Positions 41,173 to 53,700 are shown, numbered from the stretch's first letter. The stretch: 54,001 nt of DNA from Didymodactylos carnosus (GCA_905250885.1 CAJNOQ010000347.1:1-54001); one strand, 5' to 3'. Made by a program: numbers and translations. The notes: generated by a model not told the origin, from the letters alone.

Positions 41173-41842
41173 ACGTGTGGTGCATACATTAGAACTGGAA
41201 CCGATTGAGAAACAGCGAATCGGTCCGGTCCGGCCGGTCTGAAAGTGTAACCGGACCGTTCCGGCCGGTTAGAATTATAATTCAAACCGGTGAAAAACCG
41301 GCGAAAAACTAGCGAAGTTTTTGAAAATCGATTTTCAGAAAGATTTTCCCTCAGAAATGAAATAGTTTGCGAGCACATGTGGAAGAACCTTTATAAAAAC
41401 GAGTCTATAGCAGTTAACCTTACAACAAGTGATGAAAATAATATCTGTTTTGAGCATCGTCTTATTTATTCTGACTGAAAACGACGTGAAATTTTAGTTT
41501 TTTGACGAAAACAAGGTAAAAAGAGCAGATGTTTCAAAAGTTTCAACCAGTGAAATACCGGTCTCTACCGACCCGGTTAACTTTTTCAATCTGTCCGATT
41601 ACAGCTCTGGCGTACATACGCACCATACATCTATAGTGCGTATGTGTGCACCATAGATGTAACAGTCACGATTTTTGTCGACCGGACCCGTAACCGGTCT
41701 AAAAACTTTGGACCGGACAGCCAGCCAAATGCGACCGGTCACCGGTTTACGTCGTTTTCCTCTACCGAATCAGACCGGGATCGGTTTAAACCGGCTGGTC
41801 GCCAGTCTATGCCGGTTACATTTCTGGTGTGCACTCCTGCGT
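41173..41842. repeat. CCGG/ACCGGT-rich repeat block, probably two adjacent small elements
   Basis: The block is much more GC-rich than its flanks, with over twenty CCGG-type words in both orientations. Short related ends occur four times: near 41177-41200, inverted near 41594-41626, near 41635-41665, and inverted near 41808-41842. All have a TGC(A/G)-TA...GTAACCGG flavour. This suggests two elements of roughly 450 bp and 205 bp placed end to end. A perfect 10-bp hairpin (41614-41623 with 41636-41645) marks the junction. ORFs inside are products of the repeat. Confidence 0.6.
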
Positions 41843-43254
41843 AGCGAATTAAGCACAGTAGAAAACATATAGAGATCTTTCTCTAACCTTTCTGTTAACG
41901 AACTTTTCAAGAAGGAAATGAAGTGTTTTGTGTTATACTCAGAATCACTTTTACTGAATGTGGTATTTTGTAGCTCGGAGTTTTAACGATGGGGAGCTCG
42001 AGAATGTGTTAGATTCTGCTTACACTGATGCCCATAGCAAGATAGAGCCCAAGTCTGGTGTTCTTTATAAATACAATAGGATTTCTAGAAAGTTTTACAT
42101 TCGATTTTGAAGCGTTTGATTTTTCTTACCTCCTGTTGTGCAGAAACAAAAACATTACACTCTGCCCTGCCGTACCCGTGGGGGTTTCTGATCTTTTAAG
42201 ACCAACCCGAGTCCTTCAACATGTTTCCTAATGGGTGAACGTGAAAACTATAAAACACTTATATTTGGGTGATATCTGATAAATATTGATAGGTGACGCT
42301 TTAACCATTTTCTCATAATGATTCCTCAACCAAACCAACGTTCTCTGAAAGTTTCAACTCGGTTTAAAATCGAACCAGTTCCACCTCTGCCAGTTACAAA
42401 TGCTGCTGTAGAAAAAAGTTTAGGTTGGCTGGAAATATAATTACGCAGAAATGAGTAAAACTAGCTCCAGAAATGGTCAAAGATGTTGTTTTTAAAAATT
42501 TCTATAAAAATATTAACGTTCACTTCCTAACAGAGAATAAGCGAACGCTTATTCTATACTTTTCTTTGTTTTTATTCATTTGTCCTTGTGGCACAGCTGT
42601 CTTTGGTGATAACAAATGTTTATTTATTTGTGAAACTGAAGAAAAAGTAGGCAAGGAAACAAAAACGAGAAACTGCTCAGCTGATGAAGAAAAAGCATTT
42701 TTTTGTTTTCACCTTGGGTTAATTTTAAAAAAATTATCCGTTCAGCTCGGTTCGGTTTCAGAACATTTCGGTTAGATTCAAATCGATTTCGAAAACAACA
42801 GGAATCAATCCCATAGATCTTTTTACGTTGATAGTGGTTCTTGATGGCTATTCTTGAAGACTAATAGAAGCTGCTTGGTAAAAATAACATATTAGACACG
42901 TTTCTAATTGGTACGACAAGAGATAGAAAGTGATAACGGAACGAGTGCCTTAATTAGAGACTCCTTGAAACTTAATAAATGGAAGGCTTTATAGTTAAAT
43001 GGTTTTTGCAAGAAAATGCTTCGACTATAAACTTAGTGTTTGATATTGATGACTGTAAAGTATAAACATAAGATTGTTGTGATGCGTTTCGTTTTATTTA
43101 AGAATAAAACTCATCAGCAATTTTTTTGATTTAGAGCACAGATAAAAACACACGAGCAAAGTATAAAACACATACACAATAAAAAAGAGGAAAGATTTAT
43201 ATGTACATAAAAAAATCAGATAACTACGGGTACATATAAACACGCAGTTTTGTT
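41843..43254. other. Intergenic region with no supported gene
   Basis: The plus ORF at 42473-42775 contains a hydrophobic stretch followed by Cys and Lys/Glu-rich sequence but matches nothing I know. It has no splice or start evidence beyond an ATG. Degenerate TCGGTTT/GAACC words near 42355-42380 and 42740-42775 echo the CCGG block. Confidence 0.35.
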
Positions 43255-43516
43255 TTAAAAAACTGCTGTTGTTGTCTTGCTGCTACGGTTGTTCGTCTCC
43301 GCTGAGGCGTCCCATATCGCCTGCTGAATCGTCGATATCGATTGTCTCATTCTTTCCGACGAGCTTGGCAATATGTTCCGGCATCCCATCATTGCTGTCT
43401 TCATTTGAGTTTGCTGAAGGAGATCGTTGATATTGTTGGACTTGTTGTTGTTTTTCTTCTTCTTCATTGTCGTCGACTGGTTCTTTTTCTATCATCTTTT
43501 TTGCCTCTATCACCAC
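43255..43516 (-). other. Unrecognised acidic/Gln-rich coding-like segment
   Basis: The best frame runs from an ATG at about 43495 (MIEKEPVDDNEEEE) through Gln-rich and Ser/Asn-rich sequence to PEHIAKLVGKNETIDIDDS and ends at a stop at 43283. That is about 70 residues, hydrophilic throughout. A second minus frame (43467-43255) is also open. GC content and codon texture are higher than in the flanks, which suggests coding origin. No family is recognised, and a TGA lies just upstream in frame, so it is either a small protein, a last exon, or a remnant left beside the foldback insertion. Confidence 0.3.
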
Positions 43517-43586
43517 CCGTTTTTGTCACTCGCATTGTTTAAAAACCTTCTTCTTACTACATTGAGTTTGTTTAAGGGTAAACGTT

Positions 43587-45059
43587 TTGATACGATTATG
43601 ACAACAGCTGAGTTAAAATTTATATTTTATTTAATCAAAAATAATTAATATTTATTCAAGACTTTTTCGACATTTCGAACAACACAGTGTCCATTATCAA
43701 GAAAACATAGTACAACTTACGAGGGAACCGTTCCAAGTGATTCACCTCGATTTAATCAGAAGATACTTTTTCATGGGTTATTTTTTATGCTGATTATGAA
43801 TCTGATATTCATTCCGGCCTATATGACTTTCTAGTATGAATCTCCAGCAACCGTGTCTCTAGAGATCCACCGGATAGTTGAACGAAGAGATTCGGATATG
43901 ACCAGTTTGTAGAGCAAGTCAAGTTACGCAGGTACACAAGTTTCCAGACATACCAAACAAGTTCTCTCAGAGATATAAAATTTTTCCTTCATCACTCGTG
44001 GAAATTATAGACATGGTAGTTTTTCTAACATTAAAAATTTTATATCTCTGAGAGAACTTGTTTGATATGTCTGGAAACTTGTGTACCTGCGTAACTTGAC
44101 TTGCTCTACAAACTGGTCATATCCGAATCTCTTCTTTCAACTATCCGGGGTGGATCTCTAGAGACATGGTTGCTGAAGATCCATACTAGAAAGTCATATA
44201 GGTCGAAATGAATATCAGATTCATAATCAGCATAAAAAATAACCCATGAAAAAGTATCTTCTGATTAAACCGGGGTGAATCACTTGGAACGCTTCCATCA
44301 TTAGTGAAAATAAACGGGTGAGATGAAAACCTAAATCTTAGAAGAGAGAATACGTGTGCAAAATATAGACAAAGAAAGTGTATTTAGTCTAAAACTGAAC
44401 AGATGAATGATCACATCATTGATTGGGACGACTTCAAAATCCTGCTCAAAAACAAGAATTCATAGCGTCTGTTAATGAAGGAGTCATTAACTGTTTTAAG
44501 TCATTAACCAAAATTGAATAAGAGATGCTCTATCCGTCTCTATGTTTTCCAAATGGGGTCTCCAAAAACTTATACTACTCTCCAGAGCCAGCGGTGTCAA
44601 CCGTATTCAGATAGTCAGATTTTGGATGATTTCATTCTCTCATATTACATCATTCACATCTTATAACAAACAAGACAGAAGATTCTTCTTTGTTTTTCCT
44701 CTTGCATCTTTTGTTCACTTATAGGCTACATTATCACTATACATTCAGCTCTTTTTCTCTCGTCTCTCTTCTGAATAATACATATCATATCTAAAAAAAG
44801 AGAAAAGGAGATTCTTTTCTTCTTATGCTCACTCAGTTTCAGACTACGTACACTTTCTTTGTCTATATTTTGCACACGTATTCTCTCTTCTCAGATTTAG
44901 GTTTTCATCTCACCAGTTTATTTTCACTAAGTCGTACTATGTTTTCTTGATAATGAACACTGTGTTGTTCGAAACGTCGAAAAAGTATTGAATAAATATT
45001 AATTATTTTAATTAAATAAAATATAAATTTTAAATCAGCTGTTGTCATAATCGTATCAA
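43587..45059. mobile_element. Foldback element (outer), interrupted by a second foldback
   Basis: The outer left arm is 43587-43719 plus 44301-44382. The outer right arm is about 44842-45059. Once the inner insertion is ignored, the two are inverted copies over about 210 bp (shared TTGATACGATTATGACAACA, ATTATCAAGAAAACATAGTA and TTTGTCTATATTTTGCACAC). The centre (44383-44841) is unique and has no recognised coding sequence. The ends are TTGATACGA and its complement. The target duplication is unclear. Confidence 0.8.
43720..44300. mobile_element. Nested foldback/MITE with TTA target-site duplication
   Basis: 581 bp with inverted arms 43720-43985 and 44033-44300 (about 266 bp each, over 90% identical by eye). 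It is inserted in the left arm of the surrounding element. TTA at 43717-43719 is repeated at 44301-44303, while the undamaged partner arm (about 44928-44938) has a single copy (ACTTAGTG on its reverse strand). Terminal bases are imperfectly inverted (GAGGGAACCGTTCC / GATGGAAGCGTTCC). A 3-bp TTA duplication fits PIF/Harbinger-type insertion. There is no coding capacity. Confidence 0.85.
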
Positions 45060-45062
45060 TTT

Positions 45063-45871
45063 CTTCTTTGCTGTTGTCTCTGTGCCGGTGAAAGGTCATT
45101 GAACGTTATTATGGTTATTATTGGTGATTAGTGACGTTGCATTGATAGTGGGACCATAGTGAACGCGTTTGCTGTTGAGCACGTTGAATTGTGATAGTAT
45201 TTTAGATGCCGAGGAGGAGCGGCCTCTGAGCTCAGCACCCTCCCTCGTTTTGAAGAAGATGATGAGTGGCTGCCAGTTGTCGATCGAGATCAACTCACCG
45301 GCCCGCCATTTTGATTATGTTGTTTCGGCGATGTGAATCAATAATGGTGTTGTTGTCGATTGTGATCGGTAGTAGTTCCATACCCGACCGACCAGTTATG
45401 CAGAGCAGCTCTGAATTGTCGATGGTAACGGCTCGAGTTCGTATAAACTCTGCCACTATGTCGATATTCGGAGCCACGACTGTAAGAACGGTCGTGCCTA
45501 ACTGACTCGGCTTCATCGCGATGGGACTCACCAACCATCTGCCCAGACAAAGTATCCGGAGACGATATGTTTGGCGGAATACCATCGGAGTAAAAAGCCT
45601 GCGAGTTCGGCACCCAAAGACCAAAACTTCCACTTCAGTCCTTGTAAAGACGGAAATTTCCAGCCGATGTTAACCAAGTTAATTCAGTACCGGTCCAAAG
45701 GATTGGATCGGCGTCTGAACCTTGTAACAATCGTGTGGATTGAAGAGGAACGAATGGGTCTTTGGTGTCTATAGGAAACGCCTCGAGTGCCTTTGGAGCG
45801 CCTCGAGTGTCACCAGATGCGATTATTGTCGATGTTGGTAATGTTGATTGACGTGGTTTATCGGATGATGA
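45063..45871 (-). pseudogene. GC-rich coding-like region with in-frame TGA, product unrecognised
   Basis: From ATG 45871 (MSSSDKPRQSTLPTST) the frame runs about 79 codons to LYKD, meets TGA at 45638-45636, and continues without another stop for about 99 more codons, to 45338. The post-stop part is Ser/Tyr/Arg/His-rich (HDRSYSRGSEYRH). A second minus frame is open from 45633 to 45295, with hydrophobic patterning. The region is about half G+C, unlike the AT-rich flanks. Possible readings are a degenerate gene, a two-exon gene with an unseen splice, or transposon-borne sequence. No domain is recognised, and no SECIS-like structure was identified, so selenocysteine is not claimed. Confidence 0.3.
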
Positions 45872-45919
45872 CATAATAATGAATTGTAGACTGAATGAAT
45901 GAACGAACGAATGATACAT

Positions 45920-47261
45920 GAAATGAGAAATGCTTGACTATTAATAGCATCCATTTCTCTCTCACTTTTTTCGCACACGTAATTCTCGATTTCTCCTTTT
46001 AACAAAGACAAATAGGAAATTTTAACGAATATATTCTTTCATTCATTTCGTCTGGTGAAATGTGTATCTTATACACAAAGAGTAGAATTATCTCGACTAT
46101 TTCTTGCGTCTACTTTTCAATAGAGTTAACTTCGAAATTTTCTTTTGCTAAGAAGAGAGAAAATACGCACAAAGACCAACGGAATATTATCGTCCGACCA
46201 TCGTATTCTCTTGTCTGATAAACTCTACATCTTAGACAAAGAGTAGAAATCCTCGACTGTCTAATTGTCTTATAGCGAAATTTATGCAGATGTTATATAT
46301 GTCCTACTTTTCAGAAACATATACTAATCAAGAATATTAATACGGTGAAGCAAGCTAACTTTCCAATCATCTCGAGAGTGATGGAAACTTCTTTTTTGTT
46401 TGACGAGAAAGAAACACTCGACATTGAAAATACGCAAGAAACTGATTTCGATATGGAAAATCGTGTACAGCATAACTGCAACTGTTTATTAGTAAGGGAG
46501 GAAAAAATAACAATGTCACTTACTAAATTTGACGACATTAAGTGTTGTGGAAACTACTAGTTCAGAAACATGTATGATGATAGAAAACATGTGTGTTTCA
46601 AAAAAAACGCATAACATTCATACATTTGCTCTATTATCTTTTTAAATATCACTTTAAAAAGCCTAAGCAAATAAACGGTAAAAATATAAAAACAATCACT
46701 TCTTATCTAAAACGTATTGATTTGTAAACGGGAAAGATTTGACTTCCAAATCAGAGACCAAAAGTAGAAAAGCCCTACCCAACCGCCTTCAGAGATAAAC
46801 CGAAACTTAACCTATGTTTGTGTTTCAGGTACAACAGACCTGACATAAACTCAATGTCTGTGAACTTTTGTCGAAAAGATAGGGGCGATTCCTGAAGATA
46901 GGGGCGGTTACATCACGGCCACTTCTTATTTGTTGCTTTCTTTTTCAACTTTTGTGAGCGATTCATACTAACTCGGTTAATCCTAAAAGGGTTAGTCGCT
47001 TTTTATTTTGGTCATCAGTTTCAAAGAACGAACGAATATAGTTTTCCTCTATTTCCGAAAAGTTTTTTGCTATTCGTCCCAAAACTACGCTACTGATTAT
47101 CATCTAGTAGTGATGTCAGATATTACAAGGAGGTTAGCCAAAGTTTTTATTAAAAATTTAAGAGAGTGGAGATAATTCAAGTTTTTCAATCCGCTGAAAG
47201 AAAACTAAGCGAAATGAATAGAGCCACGTCTTCCCTTCAGTGATGCCGCAACTACTACCGA
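45920..47261. other. Intergenic region with one unrecognised ORF
   Basis: The plus ORF at 46345-46560 (internal ATG at 46378) is polar and Glu/Asp/Cys-containing (FLFDEKETLDIENTQETDF). An antisense ORF overlaps it, and no family is seen. The remainder is AT-rich, with the 3' flank of the LIM gene at its right end. Confidence 0.35.
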
Positions 47262-48172
47262 TTATTTTTTATTCACGCATGATTCACATGTAGGAGTACA
47301 ATTTTCATATCGAAATGTTTTAGCTTCAATCGGTTGACGACAAATTTTGCACAAAAAACAAGTATTATGGAATTGTCTCCCATCAAATTTTGAAAGTATT
47401 TCTCCAGTTAAAAATGGTTCTTTACAAATAGAACATTGTGGTCCCTTATCAATATGGCAGTCTAAGCAATAGAGCAATCCACCTTCTTGGCGAAAGAAAC
47501 CTTGACCAATCATATTTTTTGCACATGAACTACATTTGAAACAATCTGAGTGATATTTATCGCAGAGATAAATCGATATTGTTTCACCATATCTAAATTG
47601 TTTTCCACATTTTTTACATCGATCATCTTTCAAATTCGTTGATTCGAGTGGAGTTACATATGGTTCGATTTCTTCGCAACATGTTTGACATAAAAATTCA
47701 CAATTTTTAACATAGAACGTTTTTTCACGCAATAAGTTTTGACATTTTGAACATTGAAAACATTCATTGTGATATTCTTTGTTTAAATATTCGATGATGA
47801 TTGAATTTGGTGTAAATCTTTGATTGCATTTGGTGCACAAAGAACTACGTTTCATATAACATGATTCACAATAAACTTGAGGATTTTTTATCTAAGCATA
47901 AATGGAAAATTTGTTATAGAAGATCATATTAATAAAAAAAAACAATACGTTTAATTGTAATTGTTCATCCAAATAGAATGATTTGTCAGATAATTGTTTT
48001 GAACAATCAAAACAAATAAAACATTTTAAATGATAATGACATTGTTTGAATAAAGCAATATTTTCTTCATTGAAAAAACAATTATTGCATTTTGAACAGC
48101 TAAAAACTATTTATTTATCAAGTGATGAACACTTATTACATTATTTTCTCCATTTTACCTGCTTGATTGCAT
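47262..48172 (-). CDS. Four-LIM-domain protein, FHL-like
   Basis: Three exons: 48172-48159 (14 nt, ATGCAATCAAGCAG), 48099-47949, 47891-47262, giving about 264 residues in frame. Four LIM domains follow one another with the Cys/His zinc ligands in place: about 6-66 (CSKCNNCFF ... HYHLKCFICFDC ... CESC), 70-120 (CTKCNQRF ... HNECFQCSKC), 135-190 (CKKCGKQF ... HSDCFKCSSC) and 195-250 (CSICKEPF ... HNTCFLCKIC). LIM domains are zinc-ribbon pairs that mediate protein contacts at the cytoskeleton or in transcription complexes. Spacing and tandem order resemble the four-and-a-half LIM family, but the N-terminal half-LIM is absent unless an upstream exon is missed. The protein ends at CESCVNKK with no extra tail. 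Confidence 0.82.
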
Positions 48173-49530
48173 AGATGCGTATGTGAATTAGATTATCTCT
48201 TTAAAAACACTTAAATTGAATGACTGTTATAAGAGAAAACTTTTGACAAAATAAATCACAAAATTTCGCGCCAGTCAAAAAAATAAGTAATGAATGACAT
48301 GGGCTTCTTTAAAGTTTTCATGTTAGAATATTTTTTTTCATTTAAACATTTTAGTCGTTGTTTCACAAGGATAATATGAACTTGTCTATTAGTATAACTT
48401 CATATTTACAGTAAAATATTTTATGTCTCACAAAGGTATTTAGTATTTTGTGGTGCATAAACTATAGTAAGAGACTAAATCCTTGAATTTTACTGTACAA
48501 TAATAATCTATAGTACGGTAATCTAGAATTTTTTACTGGTAAAACAATGAAGTTTTGAGAACTTTTATATCCACAGGAAGTTTAAAGTTCATACTGTAAT
48601 GTGTAAGCAGTCATATTGGCTAAATAATTGTTGTAGAAATTTTTTGCAAAAAAAAGAATCTGTATTTATTATAACAACAGAAATATAGTCAGGTGAGAGA
48701 AAAAGCACATGAGCGCTTATGATAGTACATTTTCATCATGAAACTCTAACAACAAAAATAAATACCAGAAAAAAAAAAGTGAAAGATAGCAAAATGCAAT
48801 ATAATAAAAATATACTCTAATTAATTGTATAACGCTAAACAATTATTTATAATCCATTAGGCAAGCTCATATTATTATGGAATGCTTCACAACATAAAAA
48901 CAGCGACGATAAAAGAATTTATTTAATGCAGTTAAATCTTTGAATAACAAATGCCAAAGTATAATGTCATAATATGAATTAATTAGGAATACCAATAACC
49001 TAAAAAGAAAAGTAAATAGGTTTTTGAACCATCTTCAAAGGTGATTTGTAGTGACAATATGCAAAGACTTATCCTCTATAGTTAACGAACATTAACACTA
49101 TACATTTTTTACCAGCCCAATCTAATGGTTTCTAATTTATTGTAAAAGGATATATTTGCGACCATATTTTAAATCAGAAATACCTCCCTATTCTCAAAAA
49201 ATGTTGACAATTGTGTACATTAGTGGTTTGTAGTCACAAACTATATCTGTCAAAGTTCTCTCTAACAATACTGTAATCCGTTCTTATTTTCTCACACATA
49301 CATACTGACGGATAGAGCGTTCTATTTAACCATTATTCTAATAATCAGACACACATAAAAATTCTAATAATCAGAGAGAGATATGGGTAATTATAAAGAC
49401 ATTATGCAGCACATCTTGAGTGTGTCAACGAGTTCGTCTTCAACGATTTGTGTCTTTTACTATCTATGTTGAACACTAACATGATTATGGTATCCAATTT
49501 ACACATACGTGACCTTTTTAGCGTACCTTT
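48173..49530. other. Intergenic region between LIM gene and PAX6 3' end
   Basis: No gene seen. It holds the promoter side of the LIM gene and the 3' UTR of PAX6. A short direct repeat (ATTCTAATAATCAGA) occurs twice at about 49335-49375. Confidence 0.4.
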
Positions 49531-50711
49531 CTAAGCCAAGATAGATGGATACCATGGCATATGTGGATTATGGTTGCTACTGTTCATGTACGCTGGGTTG
49601 CTAAGCATCGAAACGGTTTTGGAAAAGTCTAAAAGTATTATGCAAGTAATTATCGTTTCATCTGTCCCTTAATCTCTACAATTCTCTTTTCGAAGAAAAA
49701 CTATTTCAAGCAGCTAAATAAAATCGCTGACTTTTTATTCTCGAGCTGCGCTCTCAAAATATCGAAAGAAGGATTACTAACCTGAGTTGTTTGAATGACC
49801 GGGACCATAACATGATGATCGATTATAAGGCGAACTGAATGAACTTAAGGCATCATAACCTCGTGCTGAGCCTAAATCGAAGAGAGAAAAAAACATTGTA
49901 ATGCACTAATCTCTACACAGTATATCCAGTCGTGAAAAAGAACGGATATCTAGTTTTCAACCAGATGACACCACAGTTCTTTCTAGGATAGACTGTGTTT
50001 CTAATTGTTGATGTTAAAACTTGTCAGTGAGTCTCAAACATTCATGACACATACCTTGAAAAAATGGATATCCCGTTGAATTACAAACAGCAGCAGCCAT
50101 TGGTGTTGTAAAACTTGTTCCGAATGTGCTACTGTATGGATCGGATAGATTTGGTTGAGGAAAGGCAGATGGATAAAGAGATGGTGGTGGTGTACTGCCA
50201 GATGGACGTAAATTTCCAACTTCATTCATTTGACGTCGTTGTCCACGTACTTTATCTTCTCTTCGCCATTTTGCACGACGATTCGAAAACCAAACCTACA
50301 ATAATAAATACATGTAATAAGTTTATAATTTGTAAATAATAAAGGTTGAAAACTAGTAGAAAACACCCCATTAATTAGTTGAAAAAAGATATATAAGCTT
50401 ACTTGTATTCTTGCCTCGGGTAAATTAATTTTTTGTGCAAGTTTCTCTCGAGCATACACGTCTGGATAATGGGTTCGTTCAAATTCTATAAAAAAGATGA
50501 ATTAAATTTATATATTATATTTACATTACATATGTTACAATTTATACATTCGATTAATATAATGAATGCTAACCTTTTTCCAAAGCATCAATTTGCTCCT
50601 GAGTAAATGATGTACGATTTCTTTGTAATTTTCGTTTCAATTTTAAACGTTCTTGAACGGCTTCATCATCGATCTCTTTAATTTTACTCTCATTACTGCC
50701 ATCTGTAATAT
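49531..50711 (-). CDS. PAX6: PAX6 (eyeless) transcription factor, 3' part: homeodomain and C-terminal domain
   Basis: Five exons: 50711-50574, 50485-50403, 50295-50055, 49871-49782, 49592-49531 (stop TAG). All are GT-AG and in phase, about 205 codons. The first encodes an acidic linker ([19 protein letters not shown]) and the homeodomain start [20 protein letters not shown]. The homeodomain continues through [18 protein letters not shown] and [18 protein letters not shown], with Ser at homeodomain position 50 (paired class). The Pro/Ser/Thr-rich activation region follows ([20 protein letters not shown]), ending MPWYPSILA. Introns within the homeodomain fall after LEK-E and RIQ. The first exon here begins inside a codon, so it must be preceded by another exon. 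No paired domain was found up to the window end, so the gene is partial here or has a long intron. PAX6 binds DNA and directs eye and neural development in animals. Confidence 0.9.
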
Positions 50712-53700
50712 CTAGAATAAAAAGTAATGAAACTAATAAATTTTCAGTGTATTAGTACAGTATAAGTCGAAAAATGTAAACTCAAGAACGCATCAGCATA
50801 GTACACTGGTGTAGTCTAGAAAGTTTCATCAAATAGCTAATATTTTAGTTTTGTTTTTAGACTTAGCACGTTCATAGGCTAACGGAACTTATTGGGGTTC
50901 GAACATCTTAGCAGTTAGGACAAGCGATTAGTTACAACCAATAAAAGACATTATATTCTTCATACGATTATTTAGACTAAGTGAAGTGAGTTCATCTTTG
51001 TTTATTTTTTCGAGAATGTTTTTATTTTGTCTCCATTCTGTTTGAATTATCCGGGTTTATTGTTTCAAAATTTTGCCAGACTTTAGTCATTACTAAATCA
51101 ATGCGTAGAATGCATCGTTATTATCTAGACTATGTACACTAACCAATGAAAATAATATGCAAGAAAGATAAAATAATCGAGATGATGTCTGATCTTTTTT
51201 CATTATTTCGCATGTACGGATAAAAAAAGAAATGAATTCGACAAATCAGTTATTTTCATTGTTCCCTTTTTCTAAATAGAGTAATAAAGTAGAATAGCAG
51301 CAATATTTCTGTATTTCCAAATGATTAACTCCGTCATCTTTATACGTGCTGAGTTCCGACTGATTAGAAATATAATTGTATTATATTGCCTCAAGGCGTT
51401 TCCGTACTAACCAAAAAATATTTACTACTTAATAGAAAGTCGGAATATTCTGTTCTTCATGATAATAACAAGATCATATCTCATGCGAACTCTTAGATTT
51501 AGCTATTCTAGTTTCACTGTCAAACATATGTTATAACCTAAATCTAAATTCATACTACCTTCTCAAATTAACAACAATATTAGAAATTTATAGAAAAGTT
51601 GTATGTTTCAAATTTCTAGCAACTCCTAATCCAAAGAATAGAGTTTCTTCCACTGTTGACTATTATAGAACTAAGGGCTAGTTTTGTTCTGTTATTTATG
51701 TCAAAGCTGTTTCCTTATTTTTTATTTAGAACGTACTCATTCTTTCTGGTCAACCGATGTTTGCAGATATTTACATACAAATCTCTCTCTCTTTATATAT
51801 ATATATATATGTAAATCATCAAATACTTTCTTTTTGATTAACATGATTTTTTTCTACTGGTTAAACATCCAAAATCTTGCTAAAGCCAAGTAAAATATGT
51901 ATACATTTACTTAGTGTTATTTTAACGCATTGTGTAGCAATCAACATCAAGGATCATCTCTATAGAAGATCAAACAAGAAAATTTTCTTGTGAATTAGAT
52001 CTTTGTTAATAGTACCATACTCGTATTGTCAAACATAATCTGTCTAACATGTTTGATAACTATAAAAACAGAATATTTGTAGTTGTATGACTACTATTTG
52101 AACCAATGGTCTAGAAATTACTTTATTTGATGTAACATGCGGTAGTTTCATCTTTTCAATCAGTGTATAATCAAACAACTTTTTCGTACTAGTATTATCT
52201 AAAAATGGAAGATGATAACATTGAATATAGTATGTCGGTGATAAATATTGCTATTGGCAAAGTGAAATTATCTATTTTTAACAAATCTTTTCATATCTTC
52301 TTGTTTCATTGATGATGATGATAAACAAAGTTCATTTTGTCACTAGTACAGTCAGCACTCATCAGTCTGAATAATTCGAAATAACACATTTAGTTTTTCT
52401 GTAATGTAATTCTAATTTTAATTCTATTTTATTTGTGTTTTATATTCTTATATATTTGAAATTTTATGAAAATATTCTATACAATATAAATAAAATAGAG
52501 TTTATGGTGCATTAATTTTGAATAATGCTTCAAACATCATAGTTGTACACAAAATACAGTGACTTTACATATTGACCTTAGTGTCTATTCAAATATGAAA
52601 AATGAAGAAGACAAATGACGTTCTTGATAATAACTACTATATTCACTCTCGTAGTATTACTGCTAGATAATAGAAAAAATTCTTTTTTTTTCAGATGAAT
52701 AACGTAGAACTTTTCTTGAAAAATGCGTAATTAGTTTTTTCTCTAATCTTATAAACAACATTTTGGATTTTCATTCCTTTAGTAATGATTTATAAATTTT
52801 TAAACATTTATTGACAGTTGTTTTTTCTTGCTGAAAAATAATATTTACAAGAACAGTCGTTCAAACTATTTTATATTTATTTCTTGTTGATACATGTGTC
52901 TTAAAAAAGGTGACTAATCAATGAGAGATTACATTTATTAGTAGCAAAAGAATGTGACACATTATTTCTTTTCCAACATATGTATTTTTCTTCCGTCCAA
53001 TAGTTTAACTCATTGCTCTACTCATTTTGTCTCTCTTACATCCGTTTCAGGAAGATATTACCTGAAATCAGTGTCACCACGTATTCTTTTTTTTTTGCCA
53101 ACAGCATCTTTTTTTTTTTTTATTCATTTCATTCCAGTCTTAATATAGATGACATTTTTCTCTCTTTCTTTTTTTTCTACTGATTTCATTACAATTGAAT
53201 GAAACTTTTGAATGTCTTCAACGATGTGGAATAAACATCACGAAGGATTAAAAAAATCGTTACATCTAGAAGAAGAACACAATAAAAAGTTTTTTGATTG
53301 TATTTTTCAGCGAATGAACGAATCACATTCGAACGTCTGTAAAAATGTCTTTTTATGTACGAGAGGGTACGACGACTTATAGTAAAATAAAATAAAAAAA
53401 TTAATCATATAGTAGCGACGCAGTTATTATTAGTTTATAGATATATCTCAAAAAATGAAATTACAAATGTTTCCCAACGGCTAAAATAACGTATTCAAAA
53501 TGAAAAAGATAAGAAAAGTATGATGGAGGCGAAAAAATGTAACCCAAAATCGGTTGACAACGCGGATATTTATTGCTTATACTGACGATCTTAGTAAGAG
53601 AAAGAGGGAGTTTCGTCATGTAGCCTCATATCACAAAAATATGGTTACAAGACGTCATTTTAGGAATAATTGTGAAGACAAAGGTAGCTGATAGCAACAG

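Noticed and set aside
41133-41872. ORFs in the CCGG block
   Set aside because: Composition is set by ACCGGT repeats (Arg/Pro/Asn/Arg runs). No conserved motif.
44905-45099. 64-codon minus ORF
   Set aside because: Mostly lies in the outer foldback right arm. Its mirror image exists in the left arm, so it is repeat-derived.
45636-45638. TGA as a selenocysteine codon
   Set aside because: No SECIS-like structure was identified, and the protein family is unknown. Nonsense mutation or mis-splicing is simpler.
49330-49378. Possible CRISPR-like or tandem array
   Set aside because: Only two copies of a 15-bp word. This is a eukaryotic context, and there is no array.
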